Source: Acanthococcus lagerstroemiae (taxonomy: Eukaryota > Arthropoda > Insecta > Hemiptera > Eriococcidae). Taken from it: 64,000 nt of DNA. The stretch is from positions 35,212,001 to 35,276,000 of the forward strand of contig CM063106.1 of the NCBI GenBank assembly GCA_031841125.1. Direction: 5' to 3'. This document shows, one piece after another, positions 21,870 to 34,173 of the stretch; within the stretch, counting starts at the first letter, position 1; every line of letters begins with the position of its first letter. Under the pieces are notes generated by a model, which worked only from the letters and a program-made list of their open reading frames with translations, was not told the origin of the DNA and did not search any database. The position numbers and the translations under genes were made by a program.

Positions 21870-22863
21870 GAAGAGCTTCTTTCCAAAGTGGCCCAAGTTA
21901 GTTTTTTGAGGCTCTGAAATAGCAACATAATCTGGTGGAAAAAATGATGAAATACAATCCAGTCGTGGTCTGAACTATATCGATGGCTAGGTTTAAATAC
22001 CTCGTAAGTCCAAAATTGTAAATTTTTCAGGAGAGCAAAAAAACGTTTTAAAAATTCAGATCTTGTTGCTTGCATTTTTAGAGTTCATTATTATATTGTA
22101 TAGGTCTTAATGGTATGGTATAATGATATTTTATGCGTTGGTTACTTATAAGTAGTTAGTTAAAGCGCTTTGAAACGACATACTAGGTTTTTAAATTTAT
22201 AATTGGTGGAATTCTTGTACTTACGAGGTTTTTAATGGTAATTAAAACGACATACGAGGTTTTCAAATTGCAATTTTGTTCAGTAGAACATAGAAACCTC
22301 GTATGTCGGACTTACGTGCATTTTAATCTTTGATTTTTCGTGTGTCGACTTACGTGGTTTATAATGACGCCGTTTGGAGCGCTAGGATGCGTTTCCGACT
22401 TACGAGGTTTTTAAATTCGGATTCCTCGATTTTTTTTTCTAGAGAAACCACTTAAGTCGCATTTTCGATAAAACCTGTACTTACGAGGTATTTAAACCTA
22501 GCCATCGATATGTTGGTTTTATACGTTTTGAGTTGAAGTCAGTTTCCAAAGTGGGCTACGTGCTGTTAGGTACAAATGCTGATAACAGTAATACACCTAT
22601 TTATTTATTTTTGTTGTGTTAATGCAGTATTTTATGCCAAAGTGGTCTAAGTCAGGTAGGTCAAAGAACTTCGACGACTTCTCATAAAATATATTGAAAG
22701 ATGGTAGCATAATTTGATTCACACTCGATTTGGTACTATCCTTGACCATCAATTTATATAATTTCTGTCTTCTTTGTGGTGACTGCGTGGCTTACAAGCT
22801 GTTTCTATCGATTTTTTCAGAACAGCAAAAATTTACTTAGGCCACTTTGGAAAAAAGCTTTTC
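21870..22863. mobile_element. 994-bp TIR element inserted in the LINE fragment
   Basis: Ends GAAGAGCTTCTTTCC and its partner GAAAAGCTTTTTTCC (read from the right) open a 45-bp imperfect inverted repeat with the core TTTCCAAAGTGGCCYAAGT. ATTT lies directly outside on both sides (21866-21869 and 22864-22867), and the LINE reads through once the element is taken out. No transposase is visible. It contains a second TIR element at 21985-22503. Confidence 0.85.
21985..22503. mobile_element. 519-bp TIR element nested in the 994-bp element
   Basis: GGCTAGGTTTAAATACCTCG opens the left end and its exact complement closes the right end; with the flanking ATCGAT on both sides the identity exceeds 30 bp. 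Inside, CTTACGAGGTTTTTAA or its complement ACCTCGTAAG recurs about six times at irregular spacing, in both orientations. ATCGAT is its own complement, so it could be a 6-bp duplication or part of the inverted repeat. Confidence 0.8.
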
Positions 22864-23174
22864 ATTTCATTACTATACCAAGTTATGATCACTGTCAATA
22901 TCAGCTCCCGGATAAATTTTGCAGTCTAATATTTGATTCCTAAAACGTTATTTTGTAATAATATGATCAATATGGTATCTACCTTTAGTTTCCTGGACTC
23001 TTCCAAGTATACTTTCTCCTATATATAATGATTTCCTATAACTAAGTTGCACTTCACACAAAACTGAATCAAACGCTCTCCTCTTTCATTTTTTATTCCT
23101 AATTCAAAATCCCTGACTATATTACCTTCTTTTCCTTCACCAACTCTAGCATTCCAATCACCCCCTCTTTCCTG

Positions 23175-25260
23175 AAAAGTCGCCAATTACGCTGAAATCT
23201 CTTAACACAAGCACTTTTTTTAGATGAAGCTCAATGTAACTTTTATATGGGCAACTCGTCATTGCTTATTCTTGATTAGAATCATCCGAGATCTGCTGGT
23301 AAGAAACACTACAGAGTTCCGTACGGGGAGAAAAAACTATGTAAGCGACAAGGAGGCCAGAAATTTGTTTGGCAGACCAAAATCTGGCCTGCCTTCAACT
23401 ATGTCACTGTTCAGCCCGCGCTGACTCAACTGTACTTCAAAATTCAAAGACCCATTCGAGCTTAAAATAATCGCAACCATTATGTAGGGCAACTTCCATG
23501 AAGATACTCATAAGCGGCTACTTTTATTTTTCTCATGTAGTGCTCGACTTGATTCGACTCTCTCCTCTCCTCTCGGAGTCTTTTGAGATACCTACCCTTC
23601 CCGTCTACTTAAATATTAATTTTCCTGTGTGATGCTCGAAAACTCGCATCGGGTGCTAGAGCCTGCGAGCACCGCTGAAGTTTCCGCCCAGAAAGATACG
23701 AGTACATACCTGGTCTGCTAATCACGTTTTATTCTCTACAATAATTGCTTCAAAAAATTTTGACGAACCGGATATTTGTGCCCCACGTTCATCAGAGCAT
23801 GTATGATATGACTCTGGTGAGAAAATCTACATTGTGTAATCCAAATTCAGGTAATCGATAGGTGTAAATCAGTCAACCACAGACTATCTAAAATTATCAC
23901 CTGCTTTAGCATCGGAGCGAAAACACACAAAAATCATCCGGTTTCAGCATGAGGGAAAAAATTCCGAGCACCGTCGAATCGCAGTCGAGACAAAAAATTA
24001 AATTTCCCGCTGTAAAATTTGCAATACCTGCGACGTGATTTTGGTAAACCATTTTACGAGGCGATGAAGCAGCAAAACGTGGAAAAATCGTGTCCCGAAA
24101 AACGACTTTGTATGACCGTAAAATATGATTGCAATAAAGTAAGAAAGATTTAAGGACGGCGAAACGAGTATAGTTCATACAATTTGAACTGCATAAAAGA
24201 AATAGCGGTTTAGGGAGGGATCAGTCCGACAGACACTGGAGCCAGAATACATCGATCGTGTCTGTAACTTAAATATCGTATACACATATATACACACAAA
24301 TCGTATAAGGAAAAAAGTTGGTTAAAGTGCGGTGTGTTCTTTTCGGCTTAGCAAAAACAAGCCCCCCTCTTCATTTTCAAATCGGCATCGTGAAATTCGA
24401 TTTCGTGAAAAATTTCCCCGCATTGCCCTACTATAAATTATCTGCATTGGGGAGAATTAATCGTCCCAGAATACCGCGATACGAGTGAGCAAAACACTCG
24501 CTATTGACGCGATTAATTATTTTATTGTGCTCGAGTTTAAGCAAACTGCGACAAAGTCGAGCAATTTTCGCAAATTCATTCATTCCCTCTCCCCCCCCCC
24601 CACACAATATTAATGTACCTGCGTTATTGCTCATTAATCGGTTAATTGTAAGCCCGAACAATTATTGCTTGTCAAAATTCTGCTGACCAAGGTGCTTTCT
24701 AAAAGGCTTTCGAAACTTTTCCAATACTCGTAGATAGTACGCCTCCAGTTGGCAAAGCAGCTCAGTATGCCTGGATCCCCTCGCGAATTTCTCTTGCTAG
24801 AGGTCTTCAAAATGGAGCTTCAAAAATTTTACTTTTGGCTGCGTAATTTCGAAATACTTAGCTTGAGGAACAAAAAAGGCTCGTTTGAACTTTTGCCTTA
24901 TTTTCAGTACCCAAGGGGGTTGGAGAATTCCAAACTTGTGGAGAAGAAAATAATTCTGGTTCTCAGAATTCATTGTCATTTCCTATGGGCAGCAAATCGC
25001 GGTGATTAACCCCTAGAAAATGACACTGAATTCTAAGAACACAAGACTGTACCCTGACAGCACTACTTTATATTTTATGCGCAAATTGTTGACTATTGTT
25101 GATATACATATTTGTACATACATAATCCGAGGTTTATTCTATGGTAAATAGAGATACCCAACAAACTGTCATGAACGTAGCCAGGTGAGGAAGTGGGCAA
25201 ACCAGAGACTGAAGTTATATGGTAGTGTGCGTTACCCGACATTAGAAGATGTTTCAGCCG
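23175..25260. other. No gene recognised
   Basis: Composition near 23.5-24.6 kb is more balanced than the rest of the window, but I find no protein motif. C-run near 24592-24601. Frames on both strands are short and overlapping. Confidence 0.45.
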
Positions 25261-25264
25261 TAAA

Positions 25265-25645
25265 ATAATTAAAAAAACCTATGTTTTTCGAAAATTCCAC
25301 GCATTTTTGCGATTATCTCGATAAATATGTTTTTTACAGAAAATATATATAGAATCTTTTTTACAGAAAATTTAACGAGAAATATTTTATGTTACTTGCA
25401 TTTTAGTCCTAAAGTGAATATTTTTAAAAGATAACTACGATTTAGCGAGTGAAGATTGGTTATGAAAGAAAAAATAACAAAAGCCACGTTCCTCGAAACT
25501 TTCACACATTTTTGCAATTATCTTGGTAAATATGCGTTCTAGAGGAAAGTTGTATAGAATATTTTTTACAGAAAATTTAACGAGAAATATTTTATGTTAT
25601 TTGCATTTCGGTCCTGAAGTTAATATGTTCTGAGATATTCGCGGT
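25265..25645. repeat. Tandem duplication of about 205 bp
   Basis: Unit 1 starts near 25270 and unit 2 near 25478. Both contain a form of CACGCATTTTTGCGATTATC, GGTAAATATG or GATAAATATG, and the exact block ACAGAAAATTTAACGAGAAA followed by TATTTTATGTTA. Confidence 0.75.
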
Positions 25646-25828
25646 TTTTTGTAAAATAACATCAAGGTCAAAGCAACACAGATTAATGACCTCAGACTGA
25701 GCTCAAATTTTGTATGGCGAGTTTCTAGGTCCATTGAAACAAATTTCAGTGCGACCCTAATCAATTGGCGAAAACTTTTAAAACAAGGGACACCTTAATG
25801 TAAATAATAACCTGACTTTGTTTCATAT

Positions 25829-27034
25829 ACATATGTGATGTGGAGTGAGAAAACCGACCTTACGTAAGAAAATTCAAGTTTGGGTTTATGACATAAATTT
25901 GTGGGAACTGCATTACTCTTTCGTATAAGAATATTAGTACTTCGTAAAAAAGATTCTAGATAGCGCTGGAGTCGGAATTTCTCAACACTGAACTCGAAAA
26001 AAAGTGGAATAAGAAAACCAACCTAATGTTAAATGCATTTCTACGCGAAATTTTGTTTTGTAGTTAAGGTCGGTTTCCTTATTCCACCAGTGGCATCGTG
26101 TCTGGGTATTCAAGGAGTTCACTGCACACCCACTTAATTTTTGTCTTACAACAAAAATCCCAGAAACAAGGAAAGATTTAAATTTTGACTAAAATACAAA
26201 ATATAACCCCAAAAAATTGAAAAATAGCCGGAATATTTATCTCTGCGCTTCGCGCGGTTCTTATCTTTGTCACATACTATGGGAATCACGCAGGATGTTC
26301 ACTAGCAACATTGAACACTCTTGTTGGTCTTGTCGCAGTGGCTTTATCTTTGTCACGTACTATGGGAACTGCGTAGGATGTTCACTAGCAACATTGAATA
26401 CTCTCGTTGGTCTTAATGCAGTGGCGTTATCTTTGTCACGCTGACTATGGGAATTGCGTAGGATGTTCACTAGCAACATTGCACACTCTCGTCGGCCTTG
26501 TCACAGTGGCGTTTGCAACAAAGACCACGAAGAGTGAAGCGGAGACTTCGTTAATTTAAATGGCAGGGTGTTCACCAGCAAAAATGAACGTTCTGGAAGC
26601 GCATGCGCATGCTATGTGGTGAGTTGGTGGATGCAACTTCATTCTTCATCGACACTCATTATTTATACATACTGATACTGATCATAAGTTTTTGATACTA
26701 CTGATTTTTTGTGGAGGGGAGAAGGAGGGCGCAGACCCGCCAGTTGAATACCTGGGAAAGAGCACCACACGACGCTACTGTATTCCACCGGTAAAGGATA
26801 TAATCAACCACATCTTTGTAAAACGAGATGATAATGATGCCGGGAGACTATTAAGGTGCCACAGGAGAGAAAGCGACGATTGGAACGATGTAAAATACAA
26901 CATGGTATCTCCCACTGCAGCCCCCTCTAGACACAAACAAAGCAGGAATGTAGCGCGAAATCTTTGAACGCTTGTTTTCCCAAAATTTTGTTTTCTGACG
27001 GAAGGTCGGTTTTCTTATTCCATATCACATATAT
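25829..27034. mobile_element. 1.2-kb inverted-repeat element interrupted by a hAT element
   Basis: The left end ATATGTGATGTGGAGTGAG (25831) and the complement of the right end, ATATGTGATATGGAATAAG, continue into the shared block GGARTRAGAAAACCGACCTT. Internal copies of the same block lie at about 26003 (plus) and 26064-26087 (minus), so the block occurs four times in two inverted pairs. The hAT family A copy at 26088-26780 is inserted into one of them. Without that insertion the element is about 500 bp. No transposase visible. Confidence 0.7.
26088..26780 (-). mobile_element. Non-autonomous hAT-type element, family A, 693-bp copy with perfect 8-bp target duplication
   Basis: This is the inverted counterpart of 6311-7177, starting CAGTGGCATCG and ending CGACGCTACTG. 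TATTCCAC lies directly outside on both sides (26080-26087 and 26781-26788), an exact 8-bp target duplication diagnostic of hAT insertion. It carries three minisatellite units (about 26263-26511) against five in the other copy, which explains most of the size difference. No transposase. Confidence 0.92.
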
Positions 27035-27039
27035 AGATG

Positions 27040-30000
27040 AAATAGAAATCAAGAATTGGCGTGGATATGTCTGTTAACTCTCCCTCCGATTCTATATTCG
27101 ACCGACACTAATTCCAAAAAAAATCTATTTTTCAGCTTTGTAACTCATTGTTTTAGAGTCAAAATAGGTGATTTTCAACGAACAAAAAAAATCGTGATTT
27201 TTTGGCATCGCACGTTTTTTTTCTCACTTCCAGTGGGACTTCGTTAAGACTAAAATGATCTAATTTAACATAGTCAAGAGTTCCATGCAATTTCCTTCGA
27301 TAATTTCCATTTTTGGTTACTGATGGGAAGCAAAAGGGACGAAGTCGAAAATCTTTGAGCAGCTGTATCTCTAGTAAGGCCTTGAAGATTTTTTTCGCAA
27401 TAGTCTTATAAATCGTCTTTTATGGTCCCTTTCTTTTGCCCTAAACTATGTTCATAACAAACTTTTAGTTTTTGTACAAATCAGTTCTTTACTACCCCTG
27501 GAAGGTGGCAAAAATGGACTTGACCCCCCACCCTTTGGTTTTTACCGATTTATTTTTCTTTTCTATGAATGTTGCAGAGACATTGTCAATGACCAACTGA
27601 TTTTTCTTACGCTCACGTTAATTCAACAATACGGGAAAGTAGTGATAATGTAAAAAGTGTATCGCCGGTCTGAATTCACAAGAATCATAAACAAACAGTT
27701 TTCAATGCCGTAGAGAAAAAGTAGAATGTCGGGCACAAAATTAAACAAAGCATTTATTTAGTTCAGTAGTGCATGGAAATTTACCCATAGGTAACTTCTT
27801 TTCGCGTTGCTAAAAGAAAAGAAGTTAAAAAAAAAGAAGAAGAAAATTCAACGCTATCCTTTTACGTTATGTGTTTTGAAATATGAAAAATGACCTTCAT
27901 GTCAGGAAGAAATATGGATGCAACCTAATTAAAATTGAGGACACAGAAAAATAGCACGTTTTCAAGGGAAAGGAAACGTTATTTCTTCGGAGGTGTTAAT
28001 TTATCTAAAGACTTCAGAGTAACGTCCAAGAAATTTAAGAATTAGTCCCTTTTTCCGAATATTACGCCTGTGCGAAGAAATTCAGGCAAAAACAACGCAA
28101 ATTCAGGAACAAGAATCTTAAAAATTGAACTGTGAATATTACCAAGCAAGAATAGCAAAAATATGGCATTTAAGAAAAGAAGATAACCACCTTCAAATTA
28201 AATATCTCATAGAAACAAAAGTAAAATTTCGAAGGCAGAACTATCAAGATAACCAAGTCGCAATTTAAGGCGAATACAATCATGAGTTGACATAGTGCGT
28301 TTCGATTCTCATTCAATCAGTTCTAAAAAGGAACATGAAAGGCTGATAATTACATTCTTGGAAAAATGACAGAGTCATGGGACAACAGTATCTCGAGCCA
28401 CTGGAAAATATTGAGGGTTCGTCACTGCTAGACTAACTTTTAAATCTTCAAATTTCTGCGAAATCCCTTTATTGTCATAAAAGTTACTTTCAGATGCCGA
28501 AAATGCCAAAAGTCAGATGAAAAAGTTTCAATTAAAATCTCAAGGTCAGACACGAAATCAGCGTGAAAATTCAATGTCAAAACACTTTCCCAGATGTTCA
28601 CAAACGGATTGTAAATTTTCAACCCATTTCACCGTTATTTTTGGTTTTACGAGCATGGTTGCAAATGGCTGTGCAAGAATCCTATACATAATTACGAAGT
28701 GAATCTCAGAAAGAATATCATAACATTGCTTTTATGACTAAAAGAAACCAAAAAACTAGAAGGTTTTTTGAATTTAATGCAAGAGTCTTGTGATTCTAGC
28801 TTTCTTTTTGTACTCACTCGGTTGCTTTAAGAAATCTTAAAACTTAATTTTTTATCAGTGTCTATGTTACTCGTACAACAAGAAAAATATTATAACAAAA
28901 GACACACAGTGGACTCTTCAAGTTTTTTTAAAACCTAAAATTTGCATTAGGCATTTTCTATCTCGCATTCTTTACATCTCAGTATTTAGCCGTTTATAGA
29001 GGGTCGTAGAGAGAAAATTTGAGCCGAGTAGTGTTTTTTCCAGTCCCCCTTTTCGCTTTAATCAAACAGGTATCCTAGGGCTGGGGCGGACTGAGGGGAA
29101 GAAAAGCGTTGCACAACCCCCATAACTTTTCAGGGTGGACATTTTTTGGCAAACTGGACCAGTTTTGGTCGGTATTTTGGGAAATTCGTCGACAGAATGA
29201 GAAAATCATTAATTTGTTGATTTGTGTTATTATTATTATTTTCGTTCGATTAATGAAAAATGTTTTCATCACTAAGTTGGCAAAATGTAAAAATTACAAT
29301 TTTTTGAGGGGAGGGGGATTTTTGTTCTGATAATCTACAACGTTGATATTCTCCCCTTTCCTTTCCCTTTCGTTTTCCTTTTTGGTTACACGGAAAAAGT
29401 TTGCACCAAGTCGGTATATTCGATGTACTCCAGCGTTTGTTCCTTGCCGGGGCTCAGGGAAAGGGGGAAAGACTGAAGACGGAAAACAATTGAACTAGGA
29501 TTGAAAAATATTGTTTGCGAAATGTTCAGCAAAATTCAGTAAAAAAATAAAATGCATATTTGTCCCTTGTGAAGGAGTTGAACACTCAGGCCACTTTATG
29601 TAAGCACCATCAGGACCGTGGCTAATGTCCCTAGCTGTCCCCATCCATTGCCGGCGCAAATAAAAATGTTTGGGGAAAAGTATAAGGCCACTAAAATTCC
29701 TAAAAATTTTAGTAACAATCAGGGAAAAAAGGTCCTTACTTCTGTAATATTGCCGAAAATTTCCCAAAAATGCCAACTTAGAAAATGATGGGGCCGTTCC
29801 CTACACACACGTACCCATAACGTCAGTCTTATCTCCTCTCATCAGAGTTAGTTGTATCCTTGTCTTTCTGACTGACTACCTGGCTGACTGACCGGCTAGA
29901 AGGCTGTTAGTCCTTCCTGCATGCCTGATTTTCTGTCTGACTAACTGGCTACCGGTTTATCTTATAGGCTATCTCTGCCTAATATCCCGAAAAATTATTT

Positions 30001-30385
30001 TTTTGAGAACAAGAAAGAAGTTAAGTTTTTGGTTTATAATTTGAAATTTTCTCGAACTCGCGACCAAGTTCAATTCAGTTTTTGAGAGTGTTTCATCCCT
30101 CGAAGTATGTAATTCATTAAAATGTACAACCAAATTTTGAATCCTTAAAATGAATTTCCTTGAAGTTGAACGTGAGTCCTGAATCATAGGCTTTTGCGTT
30201 CCTGTCTGTGAGATGCTGCCACGAGTTCGCAACTACTCATCTTTTGGAATATGTTTATTTAAATAACTGTGAACACTTTTTGGAGGGGGGAAGGAGGAGA
30301 ATCATATGAAAAAACTGATAATTAGGACTCTGAATCGCAAGAAAGAAAGAAAGGGGGAAAAAGGAAAGAAAGCGTCAGATTTCTG
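27040..30385. other. No gene recognised
   Basis: AT-rich sequence. Short frames (for example 27056-27247, 28440-28622, 29495-29776, 29969-30232) show no motif. Repeated CTGACTGACT-type words near 29868-29950 form a small low-complexity patch. Confidence 0.5.
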
Positions 30386-30394
30386 CATGGAACG

Positions 30395-30960
30395 ACATTG
30401 TTACATGGATATGTTCTCCAGGTGACCGCATTGACGCACATATCCACATTCCAGTGACTTCTCTACAGTCAATTCAACGAGGGAATAAGGGAACAGAAGG
30501 AACGCTCCCACACACAAAGAGCCGTCATGAAAATTCTCAATGAGACTGACTTTACCCTCCCAATACCTGTATATACTGAACAATTTATTAATGAATTAAT
30601 ACAATAAATTATTTATTCATTCTATGAAGTATAAATATAAACTCAATTCTGCATTCATGCTTCCTGTCAAAGCAAAGCGCGCTCAAGCAATGAAAATTAT
30701 GTGCTCGTCCGTCTAGTGTGAGCAAACCTTCCCTCTCCCACCAGAAGCCACATGGTCGAGATTCATTTTTCTATTCTCTCCTTGAATGGACTATAGTCGT
30801 CCATTCTCGGTATCCCTTGGTATTCTCCGTATCGGCGATTGAGACTGATTGAACGAATGACCGCGCAAAGAGGAATACACAACTACAATGCGATGGTAAC
30901 GTTTTTCTGTGGAGTGTTTTCTGAGGAGCGTTTCTTGCGGAATTTTTAGGGCGTTTGCCC
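30395..30960 (-). repeat. Dispersed TTCCGCA repeat, copy 2 (inverted, in two parts)
   Basis: TACATGGATATGTTCTCCAG and GTGACCGCATTGACG (30402-30440) match 59535-59565, and 30775-30960 (GTCCATTCTCGGTATCCC, GAACGAATGACCGCGCAAAG, GTAACGTTTTTCTGTGGA) matches 59595-59730. The 330 bp between the parts is an insertion relative to the 59.5-kb copy; its ends were not resolved. Confidence 0.65.
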
Positions 30961-31202
30961 GCGCGCAGCGCTGCAAGCACCCTATATTGCAATCGAATTT
31001 CCATCATTTTTCAATAAATACGACTGAATTGTTTACAGCTCATAGTTCAGTTTTAGCTCAGTTGCGTTCTCCATCAACTGCTACCATCTATCAAAAAGTT
31101 GGTTTACTATTATGAATGTATCCTCTCGCATTCTCCATTACGCTCATGATTTAGGAATGCAACTTGATTATGTTTTATTTTGTAATTTCGTATTTTACTC
31201 AT

Positions 31203-31364
31203 AGGCGCAAATAGGTGGAGGCTTGAGGGGGCTTAGCCCCCAAACTTTTAAATAGCCTCCCAGCTCTGGAAGATTACTAAAGAAAATGATGCAGGGATGG
31301 TGTTGTTTCATAATAAGGGGGGCTTAAGCCCCCCTCCTAGTTCTGAGTCCTATTTGCACTTTTG
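31203..31364. mobile_element. 162-bp fold-back element with 11-bp direct repeat
   Basis: The termini AGGCGCAAATAGG and CCTATTTGCACTTTTG are inverted, with internal palindromes GGGGGCTTAGCCCCC and GGGGGGCTTAAGCCCCCC. ATTTTACTCAT stands directly outside both ends (31192-31202 and 31365-31375), an exact 11-bp direct repeat. The length of the duplication suggests a Mutator-like mechanism. The element at 60338 shares GCGCAAATAGG at its inner end. Confidence 0.8.
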
Positions 31365-31379
31365 ATTTTACTCATGACA

Positions 31380-32335
31380 GAATTTTGCGACTTGTACTTT
31401 CCTACAGAAGGAACTATTTCCTGAAAGAAAGTGAAGACATAACTGGATTTAGAAGAGGTATAAGTGTATTGTTTCTTTGTATGAAATGGATTCTCAGTTG
31501 AATTAGCGTATAATGTATTTGAATCGAACCAAGTACATGCAACATTCTGTGGTACTCTTATCAGAAAATTTTCCAAGGAATAATGCGATGTCAGCTATGT
31601 CTCATAAATGTAATTTTGGTATTCTGTTCCAGGTCTTTCACAAATATTTTGTTTCTTGTTTGACTATTTCCCTTCGTCTTTCTATTATCAGGAACAACAA
31701 ATCATCCAAAACCGTCAACAAGCCTTCAACCACAAATTTGAACTTCTATTATAATTGTGTAGCGGAATTAACAAAAAATGTGAATAAATAATTGGCAGAT
31801 CACGTTTTGTTTTTGAAATGAAAGATTATCTTTCTTGCATTCGAATGGTTCACGAATGGATCACGCGTTGTGTGACCAGGAGTGGGGCTAATATCTTTGC
31901 GTCTTATAAACATTGTAGGTAATGAGGAGTGAGAACACATTAATTTCGTTTTCTAAAACGAGAACACAACTTTATTTGAATCGAAGTAAAATTCCTCGTT
32001 TATTTGAATCGAAACAAAATTCCTGTCCCTCTTTGAACTGTTATCAGCAGTTATCAGTTCATATTCATTGAAACTCGTGAGTTTGGAAATTCCCTGGACT
32101 TGTGTCCTTTGAATTTATTTGTCTTGTAAAGGTAGAGTGTTTGATTTCTACTTGCCGCTTGGAATAAATTGAACAGAAAATGGAAATGTATTCTAGTATG
32201 TTCAGTATTGTTCAAAGTCTGCTGCGTGATTGCAGTCTGCAGCTTCACAGTTTGAAGCCTTGAACTTCCATGATGTGCGTGTAGCATCTAGAGTTTTTGC
32301 TGTGTTATCGCATTTTGAAGGGTTTCAATTTATAA
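31380..32335. other. No gene recognised; small tandem repeat
   Basis: TTTATTTGAATCGAA occurs at about 31972 and 31999, each followed by AAAATTCCT. No protein motif in the frame at 31513-31791. Confidence 0.45.
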
Positions 32336-32341
32336 TAAATG

Positions 32342-32577
32342 TGACGCGTTGCGTGAAAAGGGTCATGGTGGTGATTTAAAATTTTGAGTATGCAAGTCTG
32401 GTACCACTGATTTCCAAGGTCTACAGACTAAACAATACCGCATTACAGAGCCCGGAGATCTGATAAATGTGGAAGCAACCTCAAATTCTGTGGACCTTGC
32501 CAATCAATGGTACCGCGCGTACTCGCAAACTCAAAATTTCAAGATCACCACAAGGGCCCTTTTCACGCATCGCGTCA
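32342..32577. mobile_element. 236-bp fold-back element
   Basis: TGACGCGWTGCGTGAAAAGG opens both ends, and pairing continues through GGTGGTGAT, AAATTTTGAGT, GGTACCA and CAAGGTC, so the arms are about 100 bp each with a short centre. The arms are about 80 percent alike. Target duplication not resolved. Confidence 0.8.
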
Positions 32578-32579
32578 TA

Positions 32580-34160
32580 ACTAATGAATAAGAATTTGCA
32601 AACACCATATTGCCAGGTCCTGCGGATCTCCCTTGTTCTCTTTCGCGTGGAAAGCAATTAGATATATCCATATCAAAACGATTTTTGGATGTTTGTATAT
32701 GTTTCCTCATCCAACATCTATTTCTTCATCAGACAAACGTTAACGTCTCTTGCTGTGAAACTTTCTTGCTTCAAATAACATCCACCAGAGAGAGCGCGTT
32801 TTGCTCCAATGTTGGAATCATAAATTAGAAAATAAACCGGCTGTCATATCTCTATGTTATACATATAAAGCTATCGAAGTGTAACCTCATTTCAACGCTA
32901 TTTCCACGCAATTTTGCGGAACCAACTAAATGGGCCGCTTTCTGCGCCATCTTTGACCATAAGCTATCCGACTTCAACTGTTGCATAGAGGAAGGTTCAC
33001 TCATCACTTACTCATCGAAAACTGAACTTCAATGATTCTGATCGAATCATTGATAATCGACTATATCTGGAAAACTAGAATTGGCAAGATGGGCCCTTAT
33101 CTAGTACACGTACACATTTTAAAAATAGGTATAAATTTAACCGAACTCGATTATGTGCGAACGCGAAATTGAAATTGTTTTTACCCAGTCTGATAACCCG
33201 CTCAGATATAAAAAAGTACGTTGACCTTAGAGTATTCTATAGCAGCGATACGTCGAACTGAGACAATGTTTCATAGCATTCCATAAAATGTTATTAAGTC
33301 TAACGAAAACGTCGATGGTGTTGGCTACTTTTGAAAAGTCAATATTTTTGCACCCAACCTACGCCATGCTGTGTGTGTGTGTGTGTTCAATCATCGTGTC
33401 TGTTATAACGAGTTACAATGGTCTTCGAATAAGTTGAGGTTTAATGGGCGACATGTAGGGTAGTCAATTATCGACGGATTTGACGTCGACTAGACGAAGT
33501 TTTATTGGCTTTGGCAAAATCGAGCGCAGTGATGAATATAAAAAGCACGAGTACGTACAACGTGAAATCGTATACGTCATCGCTTTTTTTGGGGAAAGCT
33601 CCGGCTGATTTTCTTCTTTATTATGTGCTATTTCGGAGGGGAAATCTGTTTATGCGGCTATTTCGATGCGAACGACTAGTCTCGTAACACGCGTAAAGCG
33701 ATATTTGACTCGGGAATACAAATTATCACCAGAACTCTTTGGTTTCAACAGATCTAATTATCTGCAGCTCTATAGGCGTTGAGGAGTTTCTCATCCAATT
33801 ATTAGTTTCAGTCGAACAACTCAATATACCAATTGAGTTTCATTATTAAGAGTATGGAAAAACTGAGTTCTCGTACAACTATATTGTAACTCGTTATAAG
33901 TTGAGAGAGGGAGAGATGGTGATTGGGAAAAATGAGAAATTTCCCTAGAGCCCCGGTGAAACTAATGAGCCTGCGGCAGGTTGCCCCTTTCGAAATGGAA
34001 TGATGAGATGTGAACCATGAATAGAATATCAGATAACTTGTTTACAAAGTTGGTGACGATAATTATTAGCATTCTATTTCTCACCAACGCAATGAATATA
34101 GGGTGATTTCGAGAAATGAGCATCTGATTCTTATTTAGGCGCAAGCAATAGCGCATGCAC
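32580..34160. other. No gene recognised; GT dinucleotide tract
   Basis: A (GT)7 tract lies near 33370. The frame at 33505-33687 has no family signature. Confidence 0.45.
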
Positions 34161-34173
34161 ATCTTCGTAACGG

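Larger units (their letters stand above)
21604..23170 (-). pseudogene. LINE fragment (endonuclease end and linker), split by a nested transposon
   Basis: Minus-strand reading from 23170 gives WNARVGEGKEGN, ERGERLIQFCVKCNL and a continuation matching the plus-strand LINE at 39365-39680, down to the equivalent of CATAACTTGGTA at 22868. It then resumes at 21869 with AAATGTAGGCGTAACA and runs to 21604 with the blocks GAGGATATTGTATTAGAATT and GTGTGGAGGAAGAATGGGG, equal to 39680-39880. The interrupting DNA (21870-22863) is a TIR element with a 4-bp duplication. Domains: end of the APE-type endonuclease and the basic linker; reverse transcriptase is missing. Several stops and a frameshift make it dead. 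Confidence 0.75.
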
